A stretch of DNA of 13,724 nucleotides, taken from positions 1-13,724 of the forward strand of contig PKRJ01000076.1 of NCBI GenBank assembly GCA_017577365.1. The letters are read 5' to 3'. Positions 7,057 to 13,724 of the stretch are shown here, in pieces. The notes beneath the pieces are model-generated. The model worked only from the letters and a program-made list of their open reading frames with translations. It searched no databases and was not told where the DNA came from. The translations under genes were made by a program, and so were the position numbers. Source of the stretch: Gammaproteobacteria bacterium (GTDB taxonomy: Bacteria; Pseudomonadota; Gammaproteobacteria; Steroidobacterales; Rariloculaceae). Position 1 is the stretch's first letter. Each line of letters begins with the position of its first letter.

Positions 7057-7785
7057 TCAGGGCGTGCGCCGTTCGCCGACGGGAGTCCCTTCGGATCGCG
7101 ATGCGTCGCCGTCGTGCACGATGCCCGCGGCGGCCTCGTTGCGGGTGCAGAGCGCCGAGCGCGCCGCGAAGGGCCGGTTCGGCGGCTGCGGACCTCGCGC
7201 GGGCCTGCCGCGGCCGCTCGGATCGAGCTCGCGGACGACGCGGGCGGGAACGCCGACGGCGAGCGTATGCGGAGGGATATCGCGGATCACGACCGCCCCC
7301 GCGCCGATGACCGCGCCGTCTCCGATCGTCACACCGCCGATGACCGTGACGTTCGCGCCGATCCAAACGCGCTTTCCGATGACGATCGGCGTGAATGACG
7401 CTTCGAGGTTGCGGTCGTTGTAGTCGTGTCCGGTCGTCGTGACGATCGTTCCCGGACCGATCTGTGTTTCGTCGCCGATGTCGACGCCGCCGTGCCCGTA
7501 GATCTGCACGAAGCTGTTGAGGGCAACTCGGTCGCCGATCGCGACGCGCCCTCTGATCCCTGCGCGAACATAGATCGAGTCTTGAAAGAGACAATCGCGG
7601 CCGATGCGGACATTCGAGGCGTTGATGATTCGCGTGCCGGTTCCGAACACGCAGCCCGGTCCTGCGACGCGCAGAACGTAGCGGAAGCGGAACGTCGCGA
7701 GGGCGATGCGCGCGAGCCGGAACGCTTCGAGCGGATCTCGGCGGAGGTCGGCGAGCGCTTCTGTGATCCGTTTGTTCCAGCTCAT
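7057..7785 (-). CDS. Left-handed beta-helix (hexapeptide repeat) O-acyltransferase
   Basis: The 242-residue protein shows imperfect hexapeptide repeats of the [LIV]-G-x4 type from about 42 to 185: VRIGRD, VAIGDR, VDIGDETQIG, IVIGKRVWIG, VTVIGG, VTIGDGAVIG, AVVIRD. The end PPHTLAVGVPARVVREL at 171-187 is the standard finish of the maltose/nodulation acetyltransferase group. His120 in TTTGHDY is the likely catalytic histidine. Such trimeric enzymes transfer acetyl, or other acyl groups, from acyl-CoA to a sugar hydroxyl or amine. A charged, Pro/Arg-rich tail of about 55 residues (188-242) has no repeat pattern and looks disordered. Residues 1-40 form a helical N-terminal part. It lies between the kinase and the adenylate-forming enzyme on the same strand. 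The ribosome binding site before the ATG at 7785 is weak. The acyl donor and acceptor are unknown. Confidence 0.9.
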   Translation of the reverse strand: MSWNKRITEALADLRRDPLEAFRLARIALATFRFRYVLRVAGPGCVFGTGTRIINASNVRIGRDCLFQDSIYVRAGIRGRVAIGDRVALNSFVQIYGHGGVDIGDETQIGPGTIVTTTGHDYNDRNLEASFTPIVIGKRVWIGANVTVIGGVTIGDGAVIGAGAVVIRDIPPHTLAVGVPARVVRELDPSGRGRPARGPQPPNRPFAARSALCTRNEAAAGIVHDGDASRSEGTPVGERRTP

Positions 7786-7933
7786 CGCCGATCGCCGTCC
7801 GTGGTCCTATGCCGGTCGCGTCGCGCGCTCGAGCGGCGCACCGAGTGAGCTCGTCGCATCCATACGAAAGCGCTCCGAGTGCCGAGCGTCGCGAGGTCGT
7901 CGTATGCCCTTCGGGCGCGGCCGAGCCGATCGG

Positions 7934-8746
7934 CTACGCGTTCGGGCCATAGTAGTAATAGTAGGGCGCGACGTTCTCAGACGAGCGGTTCAGCACGGTG
8001 CCGACGATGTTCAGGTCCTGTATGAGCTCTTTGACCGCCGTGAGATCGGACTGCTTCGTCGTTCCCTGGGCGAGCACCAGCAGGATGGCGTCGACCAGCG
8101 GGCTGAACGCGAGCATGTCGTCGGTCGCGAGAAGCGGCGGCAGATCGAACACGACGATGCGGCCCTCCCCCTGACGGAGCTGATTGACGAGCAGGTGCAT
8201 CTGCGGGGACGTCAAGAGCTCCGAAGAGTTCGAGAACGGACGCTCGTTCAACAGGAGTCCGAGGCGCTCTATCCCGGGATTGAACAACGCGCGCTCGAGC
8301 TCGACGGCGCCTTGCAGCACGTCGCCGATCCCGTGACGGGGATAAACGCCGAGATAGCGCGAGATCGAGGGCTTGCGCAGATCGAGGTCGACGAGAATCA
8401 CACTCGTCGAGAGATCCCGTGCCATGCTGATGCTCAAGTTGATCGCCGTCAGCGTCTTGCCTTCGCCGGGACACGTCCCCGTGACGGCGAGCGTCGTCCA
8501 ACCGTTGCGTCGCATCCTTTGCAGCACTCGCGTGCGCAGCATCTTGTACGCGGAGCTCGCCGGCACGTCCTCGTCCAACAGCACGCGGTGGTTGTGCAAG
8601 GTGCGGGGATTGAGCTTGATTCGGGGGAGGGACTCGGGCGCTATCGGGCTTCCCGCTCGGGCCGTGATCTCCGCGATTTCCGTGATCTCGCCGCCGGGCG
8701 GTCTCGAGCCCCTTACCCGCGCCAATCCCTTGTCTATCGTTGCCAT
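7934..8746 (-). CDS. Bacterial tyrosine kinase, CpsD/CapB type (polysaccharide co-polymerase partner)
   Basis: The 270-residue protein is a P-loop BY-kinase. It has Walker A GTCPGEGKT at 90-98, the BY-kinase Walker A' motif ILVDLDLRKP at 117-126, and Walker B IVVFDLPP at 197-204. SAYKMLRTRV at 65-74 matches the helix that contacts neighbouring subunits in the ring. The C-terminus has five consecutive tyrosines (262-266), the expected autophosphorylation cluster. Residues 1-55 form a loosely conserved leader. In this family the kinase acts at the cytoplasmic end of the Wzz-type protein, and its phosphorylation cycle tunes polymer length and export. The chain-length gene ends 13 bases upstream, and GAGAG precedes the ATG at 8746, so the two are surely co-expressed. 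The kinase is a separate polypeptide and not fused as in Wzc. The 148-base gap after it (7786-7933) holds no recognisable gene. Confidence 0.94.
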   Translation of the reverse strand: MATIDKGLARVRGSRPPGGEITEIAEITARAGSPIAPESLPRIKLNPRTLHNHRVLLDEDVPASSAYKMLRTRVLQRMRRNGWTTLAVTGTCPGEGKTLTAINLSISMARDLSTSVILVDLDLRKPSISRYLGVYPRHGIGDVLQGAVELERALFNPGIERLGLLLNERPFSNSSELLTSPQMHLLVNQLRQGEGRIVVFDLPPLLATDDMLAFSPLVDAILLVLAQGTTKQSDLTAVKELIQDLNIVGTVLNRSSENVAPYYYYYGPNA

Positions 8747-8759
8747 GCGTGCTCTCGAA

Positions 8760-10463
8760 TCACTCCATCGGGGGCGTCATGACGAGCAACGCCACGAAGC
8801 CGATCCATGCAGAGACGCTCGCGGCGACGGCGAAGCGCTTCCATCTGCGGCGCCGCAAGTCCGTTTCGTTGTCGATATAGGGAACCATCACGAGCGGCGG
8901 AATCTCGAGAAGCGCTTGAACGTCGCGCGGACTGCGCACGGTCGAGTCCATCGTCTCGGCGACAGCGACGCCGGCTGCTCCGCCGAGAAACGCGAACGCC
9001 ATGCCGAGCAACAGAATCGCGATGCGGTTCGGCTGCGCGGGGCGTGTCGGCTCGTCCGGCGAGTCCACGACGCTGAACCGGTCGCCTCGGTTCTGCTCCT
9101 CGAGGTTCACCGCGATCGCCGCCTCCTGTTGCTTCCGTAGCACCTCGCCGTACTGCGCGACGAGCTGCTCGTACCCGCGGGAGAGCGCCGCGTACTCGCG
9201 TTCGACCTCGGGCGTCCGTGTCAGGCGTTCCTCGAGGCTCTCGAGGCGTCTGCGCAGCTCGTCGCGCCGTGCGATCGCCGCGTCGAGCTCGGCGCGCGCC
9301 GCGTCGAGCTGGACCTGGCGCTGCAGGTAGACGGGATTGTCCGGCGGCGTGGCGGGCGGCCGGCGCGTGGGCGTGCGCGGCGCGGATCGCAGAGCCTCCT
9401 CGAGGTTCGCGATCGCCATTTGAAGGCGCACGACGTCCGGATGCTCGTCCGTGACTCCGCGCTCGCGTACCGCTTCGAGCTCCTGCCGCCTCGCGTCGAG
9501 CGCGGTCTCGAGGATGCTGCGATCGATGCCCGGCACGCCGGTTTGCGCGCTGAGCGTCTCGATCTCGCGGCGCAGCCGAAGAATGTCCGGATGATCCTGG
9601 CTGTAGATCGCCGAGTCCCGGACGAACTGCCGCTGCAGCATCTTCAATCGATCCGTCGGGCTCAAGATCGCGTTCCCTTGCTCGTCGAGCACGACGGCAT
9701 AGGGACTGAGCTGCGCGAGCTCGGACTCGTACAGCGAGATGCGCTCGCGCAGGCTGCGGATTTCCGCCTCGACGGCCTCGAGATCGCGCTCGGTGCGATC
9801 GAGAAGCGCCATGTTCATGTCCGCGAGCTCCGGCAGGCGGCCGGCGTTGTTGCGCTTGAACTCGGCGAGGGCGGCTTCGCGCTCGGCGATCTGCTCCTCG
9901 AGTCGTCTCGCCTGCGCTTCGAGGAACTCGAGCGTCTCTGCGGCGAGCTGTCTGCGCGCACGGTGATTCTCGCTGAGATAAAGGTCGACCAGATCGTCGG
10001 CGACCGCGTACGCGATCGAAGGAGACGGATGGCGAAAGCCGACGCGGAACGCGATGATCGACGGGGCCGCGGCGATCAAGGACGGAATCAGCTCGGGATC
10101 CTCGGCCGCCGTGACGACGTTGCGCCGCATCTCGCGCACCGCGTCTCGAGGCTCGAGCTCGGGATAGGGATCGTGGCGCTCGACGATCGCGGAAAGATTG
10201 TCGTCGGTGAGCACGCGCTCGGTAATGCGCCGGACCCGCTCGTCGGGGAGGCTCGCGATCGTGGATCGGACGATGTCCTGCGAAACTTCGGATTGCTCGA
10301 CGAGGAGGATGCCGCTCGACTCGTACAGGGCGGGTAGCTTGAACGCGAGCGCGATGGCTATCGTCAGGATGGGCGCCGCGATCAGCGTGAAGAGCCCGCT
10401 CCGCCGCTTCAGGATACCCACGTAATCCTTGAAGGTCAGCTCGGTGTCGTTGGTCTCCTCCAT
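8760..10463 (-). CDS. Wzz/GumC-type polysaccharide chain-length determinant / co-polymerase
   Basis: The 567-residue inner-membrane protein should set chain length and link the polymerase to the exporter. It begins with a cytoplasmic Wzz-type motif (FKDYVGILKRR, 11-21), then a membrane segment at about 24-42. A long periplasmic part of some 430 residues follows, much of it Glu/Arg/Leu-rich coiled coil (roughly 145-240 and 290-450). Next come the region VEREYAALSRGYEQLV, typical of GNVR domains, the Pro-rich PTRPAQPNR before the second membrane segment (481-503), and a cytoplasmic stretch with VRSPRDVQALL. A third hydrophobic segment (544-561) after RRRRWKR closes the protein. There is no kinase domain; that function is the next gene. 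AAAGGAA upstream of the ATG at 10463 supports the start. The export gene ends 51 bases upstream. Confidence 0.92.
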   Translation of the reverse strand: MEETNDTELTFKDYVGILKRRSGLFTLIAAPILTIAIALAFKLPALYESSGILLVEQSEVSQDIVRSTIASLPDERVRRITERVLTDDNLSAIVERHDPYPELEPRDAVREMRRNVVTAAEDPELIPSLIAAAPSIIAFRVGFRHPSPSIAYAVADDLVDLYLSENHRARRQLAAETLEFLEAQARRLEEQIAEREAALAEFKRNNAGRLPELADMNMALLDRTERDLEAVEAEIRSLRERISLYESELAQLSPYAVVLDEQGNAILSPTDRLKMLQRQFVRDSAIYSQDHPDILRLRREIETLSAQTGVPGIDRSILETALDARRQELEAVRERGVTDEHPDVVRLQMAIANLEEALRSAPRTPTRRPPATPPDNPVYLQRQVQLDAARAELDAAIARRDELRRRLESLEERLTRTPEVEREYAALSRGYEQLVAQYGEVLRKQQEAAIAVNLEEQNRGDRFSVVDSPDEPTRPAQPNRIAILLLGMAFAFLGGAAGVAVAETMDSTVRSPRDVQALLEIPPLVMVPYIDNETDLRRRRWKRFAVAASVSAWIGFVALLVMTPPME

Positions 10464-10514
10464 CGCCGGTTGTTCCTTTCCGAGCGTCCCGTTTCGCGCT
10501 CGCTCGAGCCGAGG

Positions 10515-11171
10515 CTAGGGCACGACCACCACGTCGCCGCTTTCGAGCAAGATGTTCTGCTCCAGGTTTCGGCCTCGCATGACCTCGTCGAGGCGAAACG
10601 GCAGTGCAACTTGCCTGCCATTCTGGCGCCGCAGCACGAAAATATTGTTGGTCGATGCGAATGCCGTCGTTCCGCCGGCGATGCTGAGCGCCTGCATCAC
10701 GTCGATGCGTGGATTCATGACGAACTCGCCCGGGTTGTTCACCTGGCCGAGCACGTAGATCTTGTTGCCGTTGATCTGGCGAACCGAGACCGTCACGACG
10801 AGGCCGGGAATGTAGCGCGCGAGGCGGTCGGCGATCTCTTGCCTCAGCTCCTCTACGGTCCTGCCGACGGCGTTGATGTCGCCGGCGAGCGGGAACGAGA
10901 AGCCGCCGTCCGGCCGGACGAGCACCTCGTGATCGAGGCCTTCCTCCTTCCACACGGACACATGCAGCACGTCGCCGGGCTGAACCCGGTAGCCGCGCGT
11001 GTCGACCGTCCCGGGGCTGTCGTCTTCTTGAGCATGGGTATTCCAAGCCGAGGCGATGCCGAGCACGAGCAGCGCACAGAGAGTCGGCGCTCGTCGAGCG
11101 CGCCGCATAACGCGAGTGGGTACGGCTGTTGCAGTATCGTTCTGCGGTACAGAAGCAGGCATGCGTTTCAT
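10515..11171 (-). CDS. Polysaccharide export protein, Wza/GumB-like (Poly_export + SLBB)
   Basis: With a start at 11171 this is 218 residues. A hydrophobic signal segment (about residues 29-42, TLCALLVLGIASAW) is followed by a likely cleavage site after THA. The Poly_export domain starts at YRVQPGDVLHVSVW and includes VRPDGGFSFPLAG. One SLBB domain follows, beginning IYVLGQVNNPGEF and including DVMQALSIAGG. The protein ends in GDVVVVP and lacks the long C-terminal helix of E. coli Wza. No lipobox cysteine stands at the expected cleavage position. Proteins of this family form the outer-membrane or periplasmic exit channel, working with the Wzz-type protein encoded next. The start is uncertain. 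ATG at 11108 gives the most compact signal peptide, ATG at 11171 or 11162 a longer basic N-terminus, and TTG at 11228 is unlikely. None has a strong ribosome binding site. Confidence 0.9.
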   Translation of the reverse strand: MKRMPASVPQNDTATAVPTRVMRRARRAPTLCALLVLGIASAWNTHAQEDDSPGTVDTRGYRVQPGDVLHVSVWKEEGLDHEVLVRPDGGFSFPLAGDINAVGRTVEELRQEIADRLARYIPGLVVTVSVRQINGNKIYVLGQVNNPGEFVMNPRIDVMQALSIAGGTTAFASTNNIFVLRRQNGRQVALPFRLDEVMRGRNLEQNILLESGDVVVVP

Positions 11172-11326
11172 GTTCGTTTTCTTTACCCCAGACGTGGCTG
11201 CAAACGACGAGCACGCGCGCCGGCGCAACCGATGAATCCGAGCTTAGCAAAACAAGAACGCGCAGCGTGATAGCCCTCTATGGCGTTTGAAAAAGATGTA
11301 ACGCGTTCCTGTTTTTGGAAACGAAA
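11172..11326. promoter_or_regulatory. Divergent intergenic region between the export operon and glpD
   Basis: This 155-base gap separates two outward-facing genes, so it should hold promoters for both. It includes the most A/T-rich patch of the neighbourhood (about 11276-11328). GGAA at 11317-11320 is the likely ribosome binding site of glpD. I cannot point to convincing -35/-10 pairs on either strand. If the export protein starts at 11108, the region extends to there. Confidence 0.4.
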
Positions 11327-13069
11327 ATGACGAGCAGAAACTTTGCAGCTTTGGATAGTCGTGTCTTCGACGTGCTGGTCATCGGCGGCGGAATCTTCGG
11401 CGCCTGCGCCGCGTGGGACGCAACGTTGCGAGGGCTGTCGGTCGCGCTCGTCGAGCGCGCGGATTTCTGCTCGGGGGTGTCGGCCAACTCGTACAAGTTC
11501 GTCCATGGCGGCATCCGTTACTTGCAACATGCGGACCTTTGGCGATTGCGCCGTTCCTGCGCGGAGCGCAGCCGTCTGCTTCGGCTCGCGCCGCACCTGG
11601 TGAGCCCCGTGCCCGTGGTGATTCCGACGTTCGCTCGCCCGCGGCAGGGAAAGGCGCTGCTCGGCGCCGGCATGCTCGTCTACGACGCATTGACGCTCGA
11701 TCGGAACCGGGGGATCCGAGACAAGGCGCGACGCATACCGCTCGCGCGTTTCATCGGAAAGGACGAAGTTCTGGGACTATTTCCCGATCTGCCGAAGCGG
11801 GATCTGACGGGCGCCGCGATTTTCTGGGATGGGCAAATGTATAACCCTTCCCGTCTCGTGCTCGCATTCGTTCGGTCGGCGATGGAGCAGGGTGCCGTCG
11901 CGGTGAACTATGCGGAGGCCGAGAAACTGCTGTTGTCGGACGAAGCCGTCGACGCCGTCAGGATCCGGGATCACCTCACCGGCGACCACGTCGAAGTCAA
12001 GGCGAAGGTGGTGCTCAACGCGGCGGGTCCCTGGGCGCCCTGGCTGCTCGAGGAGCTCGATCGCGACAAAGGCGTGCTCAGGGGCAGCTATTCGAGGGAC
12101 GCGTGCTTCGTGGTGCGCAGGCGGTTCTCGCATCCTTATGCGATCGCCTTGCAAGGCAAGACGCGGGATCCGGACGCGATCCTGAGCCGCGCGGCGAGGC
12201 ATTTGTTCCTGACGCCGTGGCGAAACTACACGCTATGCGGCGTCTGGCATCGCGTGTGGAGCGAGCATCCGGACGACGTGCGGATCACGCCGGAGGAGCT
12301 CGAGCGGTTCATCGACGAGGTGAACGAAGCGATGCCGGGGCTCGGGCTCAAGATGTCCGACGTGACGATGTGGAACGCGGGCCTCGTGCCTTTCGGCGAC
12401 AACGATTCGGGTGCATCGGACTTGCGCTACGGCAAGCGGTCGCATCTGATCGATCACGCGCGGGCGCACGGAATTCGTAACCTCGTCACGCTGATCGGCG
12501 TGCGATACACGATGGCGCGGGCGGACGCGGCACGAGCCGTCGACCTCGTGTGCGCGAAGATCGATCCGAAGCTCGGCCCCTCGCGCACTGATCGAACGCC
12601 GCTGCTTGGCGCGGGCTTCGAGCGCTTCGACGCGCTCGCTGCCTCGGTCGCGAGAGCCGTCGCGGGTGAGGCGGGGAAGGATGCAGCCGCGGCGCTCGCC
12701 CACAACTACGGCACGGAGTACCGAAACGTGCTGCGTCTCGGCGCCGAGCCCGAGATCGGACGCGGCTGTCTGGCCGGCTCGACGACGTTCAGAGCGGAGG
12801 TCGCGCACGCCGTGCGGGAGGAGATGGCCTGCCATTTGTCCGATATCGTGTTTCGTCGCACGGATCTCGCGACAGGCGGACATCCGGGGAGGGCGCTGCA
12901 GGAAGCCGCGGCGCTCGCGGCACGCGAGCTCGGCTGGGACGAGGCGACGCGGCGAGAAGAGCTGGCGATCGTCGAGCGAAGGTTCATCATAGGAGAAGAG
13001 GCCGGGTTCGCGGCTCCGCAGCGGATACCCGTGAGCGAGGGCGAGGCGCTCGCGGGTGCGGGCGCATAG
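11327..13069 (+). CDS. glpD: FAD-dependent glycerol-3-phosphate dehydrogenase (GlpD family)
   Basis: The 580-residue protein should oxidise glycerol 3-phosphate to dihydroxyacetone phosphate at the membrane, passing electrons to quinone. The N-terminal FAD-binding Rossmann motif is DVLVIGGGIFGACAAWDA at 15-32, with the acidic end of the second strand in LVERADF (41-47). KFVHGGIRYLQ at 57-67 is the family's flavin-site motif. VVLNAAGPWA is the conserved second FAD-contact strand. The C-terminal DAO_C-type domain starts near HNYGTEYRNVLRL (459 onward), with EMACHLSDIVFRRTD around 500-514. The length is near that of longer GlpD proteins. The ATG at 11327 follows GGAA at six bases; a TTG at 11315 overlaps that site and is less likely. 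The gene diverges from the export operon. Its link to the polysaccharide, for example glycerol-phosphate substituents or simple neighbourhood, is unknown. Confidence 0.92.
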   Translation: MTSRNFAALDSRVFDVLVIGGGIFGACAAWDATLRGLSVALVERADFCSGVSANSYKFVHGGIRYLQHADLWRLRRSCAERSRLLRLAPHLVSPVPVVIPTFARPRQGKALLGAGMLVYDALTLDRNRGIRDKARRIPLARFIGKDEVLGLFPDLPKRDLTGAAIFWDGQMYNPSRLVLAFVRSAMEQGAVAVNYAEAEKLLLSDEAVDAVRIRDHLTGDHVEVKAKVVLNAAGPWAPWLLEELDRDKGVLRGSYSRDACFVVRRRFSHPYAIALQGKTRDPDAILSRAARHLFLTPWRNYTLCGVWHRVWSEHPDDVRITPEELERFIDEVNEAMPGLGLKMSDVTMWNAGLVPFGDNDSGASDLRYGKRSHLIDHARAHGIRNLVTLIGVRYTMARADAARAVDLVCAKIDPKLGPSRTDRTPLLGAGFERFDALAASVARAVAGEAGKDAAAALAHNYGTEYRNVLRLGAEPEIGRGCLAGSTTFRAEVAHAVREEMACHLSDIVFRRTDLATGGHPGRALQEAAALAARELGWDEATRREELAIVERRFIIGEEAGFAAPQRIPVSEGEALAGAGA

Positions 13070-13183
13070 AGGCCGCGTGAACGTCGGCCAGTCACGTCGG
13101 CGCAGCGCGATGAACGACGAACATAACGGGGGGACGAGCGACGCCGCGACGCGGCAACGCATCGCCCACGGGGAGATGGGCGG
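13070..13183 (+). other. Gap between glpD and the epimerase gene, with a small open frame
   Basis: A frame opens with GTG at 13077 (or ATG at 13110) and closes at TGA 13194-13196, overlapping the epimerase start. It would encode 39 (or 28) hydrophilic residues with no family I recognise and no ribosome binding site. I see no hairpin with a T-tract, so there is no clear terminator after glpD. Confidence 0.3.
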
Positions 13184-13724
13184 ATGGACGCATTGATCAC
13201 CGGGGCGACCGGCTTCATCGGGTCGAGGCTCGCGGAGTACCTGGTCGTCAAAGGTCACAACGTCATCGCTTTCGGCGCCGAGAACACGCCGCTCGAATCG
13301 GCGCGACGCAGGGCGCTCGAGGCGCGCGGGATTCGCGTGGTGATCGGCAAGCTCGACGACATCCCGCTCCTTAGGGGGCTGGCGCAATCCGCGGATACCG
13401 TCTTTCATCTCGCGGCGGCCCAGCACGAGACGAACGCCGGCATCGAGTACTTTCGCGCCGTGAACGTGCGAGGCACCCGCAACCTCCTCGACGTCTGCGA
13501 GGAGGCGGGCGTCGAGCGCTTCGTGTACGGCAGCACGATCGGCGTCTACGGCTCGGCTCGGAACGGCAGGCTCGACGAGACGTCGGACACGCGGCCGGAG
13601 AACGTCTACGGGCAGTCGAAGCTCGAGGCCGAACGGACCGTCATCGATCGCGGAGAGCGATTGAAGTGGACGATCGTGCGCATCTCGGAGACGTACGGGC
13701 CGGGCGACGGCCGCCTGATGAAGC
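13184..13724 (+). CDS. NAD-dependent epimerase/dehydratase, extended SDR type (3' end outside the window)
   Basis: The first 180 codons are present. The NAD(P)-binding glycine motif TGATGFIG is at 6-13, followed by VFHLAAAQ at 73-80 and NVRGTRNLLDVCEEAGVERFVYGST at 94-118. The catalytic Ser/Thr lies at 117-118 and the YxxxK pair at Tyr142 and Lys146 (YGQSK). ISETYGPGD at 167-175 corresponds to the usual R-x-x-x-x-YGPG segment. Enzymes of this family interconvert or dehydrate nucleotide sugars, though related proteins also act on other alcohols and ketones. The missing C-terminal half decides the substrate. The ATG at 13184 has GGGGAG about eight bases upstream. It follows glpD by 114 bases on the same strand, so it may belong to the same transcript. 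Confidence 0.9.
   Translation, partial: MDALITGATGFIGSRLAEYLVVKGHNVIAFGAENTPLESARRRALEARGIRVVIGKLDDIPLLRGLAQSADTVFHLAAAQHETNAGIEYFRAVNVRGTRNLLDVCEEAGVERFVYGSTIGVYGSARNGRLDETSDTRPENVYGQSKLEAERTVIDRGERLKWTIVRISETYGPGDGRLMK

Noticed and set aside
7861..7906. Inverted pair CATACGA / TCGTATG in the gap after the kinase gene
   Set aside because: The arms are seven bases, 32 bases apart, which is easily chance. Nothing else links them.
7906..7916. Small hairpin GCCC-TTC-GGGC after the kinase gene, considered as a terminator
   Set aside because: The stem is only 4 bp and no T-tract follows on either strand.
8734..11250. Minus-strand open frame of 838 codons
   Set aside because: It overlaps the export and chain-length genes in another frame and is Arg/Ala/Ser-rich with no domain signature. 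It is a shadow of the real frames.
12233..13426. Minus-strand open frame of 397 codons opposite glpD and the epimerase
   Set aside because: It has Arg/His-rich shadow composition and lies opposite two well-supported genes.

Overview
The window looks like part of a surface polysaccharide (capsule or exopolysaccharide) locus from a GC-rich proteobacterium. G/C dominates third codon positions throughout. The co-occurrence of an outer-membrane export protein, a Wzz/GumC-type chain-length protein and a separate bacterial tyrosine kinase points to a Gram-negative organism, probably Beta- or Gammaproteobacteria. Nothing in the sequence fixes the genus. I see no rRNA, tRNA, CRISPR, insertion sequence or phage gene, and no PEP-CTERM or exosortase gene in view.

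There are three transcription blocks. Block 1 (1-5543, plus strand) is a tight operon. It begins with the tail of what looks like a glycosyltransferase. Then come an AsnB-type glutamine amidotransferase (179-2104), a NodB-like polysaccharide deacetylase joined to it by an ATGA overlap (2101-3246), a GT4-type glycosyltransferase (3269-4456) and a multi-pass UPF0104/LPG-synthase-TM membrane protein (4506-5543). Block 2 (minus strand, read 11171 down to 5480) runs in this order: outer-membrane export protein, chain-length/co-polymerase protein, CpsD-type tyrosine kinase, left-handed beta-helix acyltransferase and a PaaK/CapK-like adenylate-forming enzyme. Blocks 1 and 2 converge and their last genes overlap tail to tail by 64 bases. 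Block 3 (plus, 11327 to the right edge) diverges from block 2. It carries a full-length FAD-dependent glycerol-3-phosphate dehydrogenase (GlpD) and the first 180 codons of an NAD-dependent epimerase/dehydratase.

Taken together, blocks 1 and 2 cover sugar transfer (two glycosyltransferases), decoration (deacetylation, amide formation, acyl transfer, acyl or aryl adenylation), and length control and export (export protein, co-polymerase, kinase). No Wzx flippase, Wzy polymerase or initiating phosphoglycosyl transferase lies in the window; these probably lie outside it. I do not see a wholly new system. The points most worth a second look are the unusual start region of the membrane-protein gene, where a mini-ORF bridges two stop/start overlaps and an ATC codon sits at the right distance from a good ribosome binding site; the concentration of decoration enzymes; and GlpD at the cluster edge.
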